The position numbers and the translations under genes were made by a program. Below, one piece after another: positions 14,932 through 21,072 of a DNA stretch of 22,205 nt. The DNA is taken from the NCBI GenBank assembly GCA_016867725.1, contig VGIX01000030.1, positions 1-22,205 on the forward strand, read 5' to 3'. Below the pieces are notes generated by a model, which was not told the DNA's origin, did no database searches, and was given only the letters and a program-made list of their open reading frames with translations. This DNA is from Candidatus Effluviviaceae Genus I sp. Lineage in GTDB: Bacteria > Joyebacterota > Joyebacteria > Joyebacterales > Joyebacteraceae. The number at the start of each line of letters is the position of its first letter. Positions within the stretch are counted from its first letter, which is position 1.

Positions 14932-16785
14932 ATGCGGCCACGTCACGCGGTCCTTCTTGCCGCGCTGCTCGTCGGGCTCGCGCCCACAGCAGCGCACGGG
15001 ATCCTGAAGCTCTACGCGGCCGACGCCGAGAGCGCGCGGATCTGGGGGTTCGCCGGCATCGAGCCCTTCGTGATCACCCGTGCCGGTTCGTTCGGCGGCG
15101 TCCAGGACATGGCGATCGCCTCGGACGGGCGCATCCTCGTCGCGAGCGCCGCGGGGCGGATCTCTGCGGTCAGCCTCGGGACCGGCGGCGTCGAGGACCT
15201 GGTCACCGGGGTAGCTCCTCTCGAGCTCTACCCGGACGGTGAGTCCACGGACATCTACTTCGTGAAGGATGACTCCGTCTCGCTCTGGGTTCTGCCGGGA
15301 GGCGGGGGGACCGCCGAGAGCTGCATGACGTTCCGCGGCCCGGTGCTGGACCTCCTCGTCGCGCCGATGGGGCCGAGGAAAGGGCACGTCATCGCGCTGA
15401 TCGGTGCCCGCGGGGACACGCTCCCGTACATCGCGGAGTACGAACGCACGGGTCCGACGACCTTCACCGAGCTCGATCCGATCGTTGAGGAGGCGACCGC
15501 GAACGCGATCGACCTTGCCCTCCGGCCGAACGGCGCGCTCGTGCTCCTGGACCGCGCGTTCGGCCTTCACAACGTCGGCCCTGACGGCGGGCTTCAGCAG
15601 TTCGGACCCGGGCACATCGGCGCGGGCTCGGACGACGTGGACATCGGCTCGGACGGCACCATCTACGTCGCGAGCGCCTCGATGTGCAGGATCCACCGGC
15701 TCAACCCCATGGGGCAGATCATCAATCCGGCGCTCACGATGCCGAACGCGTGCCCGAGCGCCCTCGTCGCGCTAGGGTTCACCCCGACGCCGCCCGGCGC
15801 GGGCGTCCAGGTGAACCCGGCCGAGCACGTCGAGCTTCGTCTCGAGAGCGTCGCGGAGGGCGGCTACTCGTCGGCCGTGCTGACGGAGTCCGCGAGCAGG
15901 ACCAGTCCGCAGGGGAACACGCTTCCGTTCTACGCGGCGCTCCCCGACGGAGAGACGGTGTTCACCTACGTCGGGCTCTCGTCCACCGCGACGCATGAGA
16001 ACCTCATCCAGGCGGACGCCCTGATGCCGGGGACCCGGCTGTTCGCGTGCGCGTCGTCGGGCTCTTCGAGGGGCATGTTCAGGGACGTGACAGTCGAGGG
16101 GAGCATCGAGGACGCCCGCGGCGTCATCTCTCGGTTCGACGAGTTCGTGCTCGTCGTGGACAACCGGCCGGCGGGCGACGTCGCAGACAACAAGTTCGGG
16201 ATGCTCGATGAGATCCTCGTTCCAGGCGCCGATGATCCTCAGGAGCTGCAGGCGGCGAAGGCGGAACTTGAGGTCTACGCCGACCAGGCGTTCGCGTACT
16301 ACGGCTCGTACCTCTACGCGTGGGCCATCGACGAGCTCTCCGCCATGAACGCCGTCATCCGCGGCTATGCTGGAAGCGTCATCCCCAACTCGCCGGCCCA
16401 TCCCTTGGGCAACCTCGCGGGTGAGATGCTCTCGCGCTCGAAGACGCTCATGTTCACGCTCGGTCTCCTGACGCCGCCCACCGACGTGCCCGGCGTGCCC
16501 GTCGCCGGCGAGGCCGCGTACTCGCTCTCGTACGCGAGCCCCTCGCGGGACGAGTGCAGGTTGGAGCTGGCCGGTCCGGCGGCCGGGCGCGTGACCGTGA
16601 CGGTCTGCACGACGGCGGGTCGCGTCGTGAGGACGCTCTACGACGGGCCGTTCGCGGGCGGGCGCGCGACGATCGTGTGGGACGGCACGGACGACGCGGG
16701 ACAGCGGGCGGCGTCGGGCGTGTACTTCGCGCGCGTGGAATCCGGCGGCGAGGCGGCGACGGGGAAGGTCGTCCTCATCCGATAG
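14932..16785 (+). CDS. Secreted protein, beta-propeller-like N-terminus and FlgD-like C-terminus (paralogue 2)
   Basis: This is a 617-residue predicted secreted protein, collinear with the preceding gene and of exactly the same length. The signal peptide (about 1-23, ending TAAHG) is followed by propeller-like repeats: DMAIASDGRILVAS, DLALRPNGALVLLDRAFGLHNV and DVDIGSDGTIYVAS. The shared middle is FRDVTVEGSIEDARGVISRFDEF. The helical region (AIDELSAMNAVIRGYAGSVIPNS, NLAGEMLSRSKTLMF) and the FlgD-like end (VVRTLYDGPFAGG, VWDGTDDAGQRAASGVYFAR) match too. ATG 14932 has AAGAGGTG at 14921-14928 in front, 20 bases after the first paralogue's stop, so both share the promoter at 12972-13000. The terminator-like hairpin at 16810-16847 ends the unit. 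The propeller part has diverged more than the helical and C-terminal parts. Function unknown. Confidence 0.85.
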   Translation: MRPRHAVLLAALLVGLAPTAAHGILKLYAADAESARIWGFAGIEPFVITRAGSFGGVQDMAIASDGRILVASAAGRISAVSLGTGGVEDLVTGVAPLELYPDGESTDIYFVKDDSVSLWVLPGGGGTAESCMTFRGPVLDLLVAPMGPRKGHVIALIGARGDTLPYIAEYERTGPTTFTELDPIVEEATANAIDLALRPNGALVLLDRAFGLHNVGPDGGLQQFGPGHIGAGSDDVDIGSDGTIYVASASMCRIHRLNPMGQIINPALTMPNACPSALVALGFTPTPPGAGVQVNPAEHVELRLESVAEGGYSSAVLTESASRTSPQGNTLPFYAALPDGETVFTYVGLSSTATHENLIQADALMPGTRLFACASSGSSRGMFRDVTVEGSIEDARGVISRFDEFVLVVDNRPAGDVADNKFGMLDEILVPGADDPQELQAAKAELEVYADQAFAYYGSYLYAWAIDELSAMNAVIRGYAGSVIPNSPAHPLGNLAGEMLSRSKTLMFTLGLLTPPTDVPGVPVAGEAAYSLSYASPSRDECRLELAGPAAGRVTVTVCTTAGRVVRTLYDGPFAGGRATIVWDGTDDAGQRAASGVYFARVESGGEAATGKVVLIR

Positions 16786-16809
16786 TGCGCTGCGGGCGGC
16801 AAGCGGAGA

Positions 16810-16847
16810 CGGCGCCGGCCGGGGGCACAAAACCCCTGCCGGCGCCG
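16810..16847 (+). terminator. Terminator-like hairpin after the secreted paralogue pair
   Basis: CGGCGCCGGC (16810-16819) pairs with GCCGGCGCCG (16838-16847). After one C/T mismatch, GGGG pairs with CCCC, around an A-rich loop (GCACAAAA). GGCGCTTTCT follows, only a short T-run. It lies 25 bases past the stop and is the most convincing terminator in the window. Confidence 0.65.
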
Positions 16848-16856
16848 GGCGCTTTC

Positions 16857-16865
16857 TGCTAGGCT
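16857..16865 (+). promoter_or_regulatory. Possible extended -10 of the Ser/Thr kinase gene
   Basis: TGCTAGGCT directly after the terminator-like hairpin and 70 bases before the kinase ATG. There is no convincing -35. It is the only AT-richer patch in the gap. Confidence 0.4.
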
Positions 16866-16934
16866 CCGGCGCGCGGTGAGCGGTCGTCAGGGGCGTCGCG
16901 GCGCTGAGGCGCGCGGCAGCCACGGAGCGCGGGC

Positions 16935-19900
16935 ATGATCGGCAGGACCATCACGCACTATCGGATCCTGGAGGAGATCGGTCGCGGCGGCATGGGCGTC
17001 GTCTACGCCGCCGAGGACACGAAGCTCGGACGCAGGGTCGCGATCAAGATGCTCCCGCGGGATCTCACCGGCGACCCGGAGCGCCTCGGCCGCTTCGTCC
17101 GGGAGGCGCAGGCTACCTCGGCGATCAACCACCCGAACATCGCGACGATCTACGAGATCGACGAGGCGGACGGCGCCACGTTCATCGCGATGGAGTTCGT
17201 CGAGGGGCGGACGCTGCGCGCGCTGATCGGAAGCGCGCTGCTCGCGCCGCGCGACGTCGTGGGCATCGGGCTCCAGCTCGCCACGGGTCTTGGGAAGGCG
17301 CACGAGCTGGGGATCGTCCACCGCGACATCAAGCCCGAGAACGTCATCGTGCGGCCGGACGGGATCGTGAAGATCCTCGACTTCGGGCTCGCCAAGCTGC
17401 TCGCTGCGCCCGAGGCCGGCGACACGACCGGCGCGATGACGCTCACCGAGGCGGGCGTCGTGCTCGGCACCGCGCGGTACATGTCGCCGGAGCAGGCGCA
17501 GGGCAGGCCCGCGGACGCGCGCTCCGACGTCTTCTCAGCCGGCGCCGTGCTGTACGAGATGGCCGCAGGCAGGCCGGCGTTCCCGGGCGACGGCCGCCTC
17601 GACGTGCTGTACGCAGTCGTGACGAGGGCCCCGGATCCGATCCCGGATGAGGGCAGCTTCCCCGCGGCGTTCACGGCGGTCGTCGCCCGCGCGCTCGCGA
17701 AGGAGCCGGACGACCGGTTCCGCGACTGCGCCGCCATGGCCGCCGCGCTGCGCGAGGCCGCGACCGCCGCTGCGGTGGACGGCGCGGCCGTGGGGGCCGC
17801 CCCTTCGCTCACCGGGCGCTCGTGGGCGACGGCGACCGGCGCCGCCGCGCCTCGCGCGGAGACGGGTGGCCCGCGCCATGCGCTCGCCGTGCTTCCCCTT
17901 CGCAACGTGAGCGGGGCCGCGGACGCCGCATGGATGCAGTCCGGCCTCCAGATCATGCTCTCGAGCGAGCTCGCGCACGTCCCCGCCGTGCGCGTCGTCT
18001 CGCCCGACAGGCTCAACGCCGTGCTCGCCGATCTCCGGATCGAGCCCGGCTCCCCGCTCGACGCCGCCACGCTGAGGTCGCTCTCGGAGCACCTGAGCGC
18101 CGACACGATCGTGTGCGGAAGCTACGTCAGGCTCGGCCCCGCGACCAGGATCGACCTCGTCGTCACGCAGCCGGCGACGGGAGCGGAGTCGCACGTCAGG
18201 TTCGACGGGGAGGACGACGCGGCGCTCCTCGACGCGGTGGGGCACCTCGCGGCCGAAACGCTGCGCGTGATCGAGGTCGGCGCGGAGCGCGACCTTGTCA
18301 CGACCATGGTCGGCGAGAAGGGCTCGCGCGATCCGGAGTCGGTCAAGGCGTACGTGGACGGCCTCTCGAAGCTGTATCAGGGGAACAACGCCGAGGCGGC
18401 CGCGCTGCTCCGGGATGCGACGGAGCGGGACCCCGGCTTCGCCCTGGCGTTCACGTATCTCGGCGAGGCCCTGTCGAACCTCGGGCGCGACGACGATGCG
18501 GCCGGGGCGCTGGCGACGGCCGTCGGGCTGTCGCGGACGCTTCCGCGCGCCGACCGGCTCTTCGTGGCGGCGCGCCAGGCGCTCGCGGCGGGCGAGGCGA
18601 CCCGCGCCATCGAGGCGTTCGAGGAGCTCACGAGGCTCCTCCCGAACAACCTCGGGGCGTTCTACGAGCTCGCGCTCGCCTGCGAGCTCGAGGGCGACTG
18701 GGAGAAGGCGGCCGCGAACCTCGAGCGTGTCGTCGAGCTGGACCCGAAGTTCGCGGCGGCCGTCTTCGCGCTCGGGCGCGTGCACATCAAGAAGGGGGAC
18801 TGCGAGAAGGCCCTCGAGGAGCTGCACCGGGCGCTCTCGCTCCACGTGCTCTCCGGCAACAGGGAGGGCGAGGCGACGGTGCTGAACGCGATTGGCCTCT
18901 CGCACTTCTGGCTCGACCGCCACGACGACGCGCTCAAGCGCTACGGCGAGAGCCTGGCGATCAAGCGCGACATCGGCGACACGAGGGGCATGAGCGCGAC
19001 GCTGTCGAACATGGCGGTGGTCTATCAGGTGCGCGGGGACTACGAGCGATCGATCGCGACGTACCGAGAGGCGCTCGAACTGAGCGAGAAGCTCGGGGAC
19101 AAGCAGGGCGTCGCCGAGAACTGCATCAACCTCGGGACGGTCCTCGAGGAGCAGGGGCGGCTCGACGACGCGCTCGACAGCTACAAGCGCGCGCTCGAGA
19201 TCGAGCCGGAGCTCGGCGACCGCATGGCGGAGATCCTCTGCCTCAACAACATCGGGAACGTGTACCTCACGCAGGGCCGCGTGGACGACGCCGAGGTGTA
19301 CATCGACCGCGCGCTCGAGGCGAGACGGGAGCTCGGGGAGAAGAAGGGCGTCGCGATCTCCCTCAACTACGTCGGGAACATCGCGCGGCTGCGGGGGCAG
19401 TACGACAAGGCGCTCGCGCGGTACCTCGAGGCGCTCGAGATCTTCCGCGCGATCAAGTGGGCCGGCGGCGAAGCGGAGACGCTCGTGTACATGGCGTCGG
19501 TCATGGCCGCGCGTGGGCGGCACGCGGCGGCCCTGGAATCGCTCGCAGACGCCGAGCGCGTCTACGGGGAACTCGGCGATCAGTGCGGCGCGGCCGTGGT
19601 GCTGACGGCTCGGGCCGATGCCGAGTGCGCGCTGGGCGACTGCGCGGCGGCCGCCGCGACGGTCGAGCGGGCCGTGAGCGCGGCCGACAGCGTCGGGAGC
19701 AACGACCTCAGGGCGGGCGCGCTCCTTGCGCGCGGGCGCGTACGGCGGCTCCTCGGCGACGCCGCGGCGGCGCTGGAGGACCTCGAGGCCGCGCGGGCCG
19801 CCGCCGACGCGTGCGGGGCCCGCATCACCGCGCTTCGCGTGCAGATCGAGCTGGCGCACGCCCGAGTCGCTGCCGGGAGCGCGGAGCGGGCCGTCGAGCT

Positions 19901-20030
19901 CGCGGCGGACGCCGTGGACGAGGCGAAAGCGCTGAGGCTGGGCTCGCTCCTGGCCGAGGCGCAGCTGGCCAGCGAGGAAGCGCTCCGCGCGGCCGGGAGA
20001 CCCCGCGACGCGGCAACCCAGACGCCGTAG
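16935..20030 (+). CDS. Ser/Thr protein kinase (PknB-like) with TolB/FlgO-like domain and TPR array
   Basis: This is a 1031-residue signalling protein with no membrane segment. Residues 9-270 form a Hanks-type kinase: glycine loop EIGRGGMGVVY, Lys38 in VAIKML, HRDIKPEN (129-136, Asp131), DFG (149-151), GTARYMSPEQ and SDVFSAGAVLYEM. The Thr-rich activation loop (164-171) could be autophosphorylated. After an Ala-rich linker, about 314-450 (ALAVLPLRNVSGAADAAWMQSGLQIMLSSEL, then ADTIVCGSYVRLG) resembles the TolB-N/FlgO-like domain found between kinase or transcription modules and TPRs. From about 465 to the end are at least a dozen TPRs, e.g. AVVYQVRGDYERSIATYREALELSEKLGD, a pattern typical of Eisenbacteria/Acidobacteria kinases. 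ATG 16935 has GGAGCG upstream, and the kinase domain starts at once. Substrates unknown; the FHA-phosphatase 4 kb upstream is a candidate partner (inference). Confidence 0.95.
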   Translation: MIGRTITHYRILEEIGRGGMGVVYAAEDTKLGRRVAIKMLPRDLTGDPERLGRFVREAQATSAINHPNIATIYEIDEADGATFIAMEFVEGRTLRALIGSALLAPRDVVGIGLQLATGLGKAHELGIVHRDIKPENVIVRPDGIVKILDFGLAKLLAAPEAGDTTGAMTLTEAGVVLGTARYMSPEQAQGRPADARSDVFSAGAVLYEMAAGRPAFPGDGRLDVLYAVVTRAPDPIPDEGSFPAAFTAVVARALAKEPDDRFRDCAAMAAALREAATAAAVDGAAVGAAPSLTGRSWATATGAAAPRAETGGPRHALAVLPLRNVSGAADAAWMQSGLQIMLSSELAHVPAVRVVSPDRLNAVLADLRIEPGSPLDAATLRSLSEHLSADTIVCGSYVRLGPATRIDLVVTQPATGAESHVRFDGEDDAALLDAVGHLAAETLRVIEVGAERDLVTTMVGEKGSRDPESVKAYVDGLSKLYQGNNAEAAALLRDATERDPGFALAFTYLGEALSNLGRDDDAAGALATAVGLSRTLPRADRLFVAARQALAAGEATRAIEAFEELTRLLPNNLGAFYELALACELEGDWEKAAANLERVVELDPKFAAAVFALGRVHIKKGDCEKALEELHRALSLHVLSGNREGEATVLNAIGLSHFWLDRHDDALKRYGESLAIKRDIGDTRGMSATLSNMAVVYQVRGDYERSIATYREALELSEKLGDKQGVAENCINLGTVLEEQGRLDDALDSYKRALEIEPELGDRMAEILCLNNIGNVYLTQGRVDDAEVYIDRALEARRELGEKKGVAISLNYVGNIARLRGQYDKALARYLEALEIFRAIKWAGGEAETLVYMASVMAARGRHAAALESLADAERVYGELGDQCGAAVVLTARADAECALGDCAAAAATVERAVSAADSVGSNDLRAGALLARGRVRRLLGDAAAALEDLEAARAAADACGARITALRVQIELAHARVAAGSAERAVELAADAVDEAKALRLGSLLAEAQLASEEALRAAGRPRDAATQTP

Positions 20031-20056
20031 CGCGGCACACCGTGCGTAAAGCCAAC

Positions 20057-20073
20057 TAATCACAAAGTAATCA
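20057..20073. repeat. Helically phased direct repeat upstream of the XRE promoter
   Basis: TAATCA at 20057-20062 and again at 20068-20073, 11 bases apart (one DNA turn), in an unusually AT-rich island directly upstream of a TTGACA box. It is a possible activator site or UP-like element. Confidence 0.4.
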
Positions 20074-20077
20074 ATAC

Positions 20078-20106
20078 TTGACATCCAGGGACAGCCCTGG
20101 CACACT
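20078..20106 (+). promoter_or_regulatory. Promoter of the XRE gene with a palindrome in the spacer
   Basis: Consensus TTGACA (20078-20083), a 17-base spacer, then CACACT (20101-20106) preceded by TGG. The spacer contains a perfect inverted repeat, CCAGGG-ACAG-CCCTGG (20085-20100). This is the position expected for an autorepressor operator. A start 7-9 bases after the -10 would fall at about 20113-20115, i.e. at the ATG itself. Confidence 0.55.
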
Positions 20107-20114
20107 CCCGGCCG

Positions 20115-20330
20115 ATGAGCGACGCCGTCCGGAACGAGGTCAGGAAGCTGCGGTTTCTCCACGGGGAGATGACCCAGGAGGAGCTGGCCGCGCGCGTGGG
20201 CGTGACGCGCCAGACCATCATCGCGATCGAGAAGGGGAAGTACAATCCCTCGGTCGCGCTTGCGCTTCGCATCGCCCGCGCGTTCGGCGTGCCGCTCGAG
20301 CAGGTCTTTGAGCTTGAGGAGAGCGGGTAG
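20115..20330 (+). CDS. Small XRE-family helix-turn-helix regulator
   Basis: This is a 71-residue DNA-binding protein consisting of little more than a Cro/CI-type [31 protein letters not shown] (about 19-46) holds the two HTH helices, and [21 protein letters not shown] closes the domain. It belongs to the short XRE group whose members usually sit next to a small membrane protein, as here (gene at 20361, 30 bases on), and they probably form one operon. No Shine-Dalgarno precedes the ATG (CACTCCCGGCCG), while the promoter's expected start coincides with it, suggesting a leaderless message. The palindrome in the promoter spacer is a likely self-repression site. The inducing signal is unknown. Confidence 0.9.
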   Translation: MSDAVRNEVRKLRFLHGEMTQEELAARVGVTRQTIIAIEKGKYNPSVALALRIARAFGVPLEQVFELEESG

Positions 20331-20360
20331 GCGCGGACGCGCCGGAACCGGGAGACCCTG

Positions 20361-21038
20361 ATGCCACCCATGAGTCAGAGAGCGCTTCTCGTCCTCGGGA
20401 TCGTCTACGCCGCGCTCTGCATCGCGCTCGGCGCGCTGGTCAACGCGTACTTCTACCTCGCGCTTGTTCCGCTCACCGTTGCCCGTCCCCTCCTCCGCGA
20501 GGTCGGCCTCCTGGCCGGCGGGGACGAGCGCGAGCGCGTCGTGTCCTACCGCTCGAGCCACGTCGCGTTCCTCGTGGCCGTCTCGATCGCGGGGATCAGC
20601 TTCGTCAAGGCGATGATCGACGACGCGGAGCCGGCCTTCGAGATCTGCGTGGTCCTCTTCGTGACGCTGCTCGTGAAGTTCGCGCTCCTCGTGATGCAGG
20701 TGAAGGCGCGCAGACGGGCGGGACGGGCCGTCGCGTGGGTCATCGGGGGCGCGTGGCTCCTCTTCGTGCTGGCGTCGCACGGGCTCTCCGTTGTGTCGCT
20801 CGTGGAAGCGGCCCCGTGGCTCGCCGTGTTCGCCTTCGCTCTGGTCTCGATCCGCTGGCCGAGGGTCGGCGGGGCAGGCATCGTACTCGTGGGCTTCGCC
20901 ACGCTCTGGTTCTTCGTGCTCGGCTTCCGCCAGCCGATCGGTCCCAGGATGCTCGTGGCCGCGCTCATCCCATCGCCGCTCGTCCTCGCCGGGGTGCTGC
21001 TCCTCGCGGGCGGCCGCGACTGGCGCGAGGAGGAGTGA
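20361..21038 (+). CDS. Uncharacterised integral membrane protein, partner of the XRE regulator
   Basis: This is a 225-residue inner-membrane protein with seven or so hydrophobic helices and no family I can name with certainty. After helix one and two, a cytoplasmic-looking motif GGDERERVVSYRSSHVAF resembles the D-E-R-E-x segment of DUF2178-like membrane proteins that pair with small XRE regulators. The C-terminus is acidic (DWREEE). ATG 20361 has GGGAGA (20349-20354) at good spacing; Met at 20370 is an alternative. It lies 30 bases after the XRE gene and 34 bases before the alpha-oxoamine synthase gene. The pairing suggests that the XRE protein controls its expression, or that it transmits a membrane signal to the regulator; this is inference from gene order. 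Confidence 0.8.
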   Translation: MPPMSQRALLVLGIVYAALCIALGALVNAYFYLALVPLTVARPLLREVGLLAGGDERERVVSYRSSHVAFLVAVSIAGISFVKAMIDDAEPAFEICVVLFVTLLVKFALLVMQVKARRRAGRAVAWVIGGAWLLFVLASHGLSVVSLVEAAPWLAVFAFALVSIRWPRVGGAGIVLVGFATLWFFVLGFRQPIGPRMLVAALIPSPLVLAGVLLLAGGRDWREEE

Positions 21039-21072
21039 CGGTCGGCGGCGCGGCCGTCGGCAGGAGGGCGAG

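Noticed and set aside
20098-20112. Sigma54-like TGGCAC with GG-N10-GC before the XRE gene
   Set aside because: The -12 element is CGGC rather than TTGC, and the start would fall inside the coding sequence.
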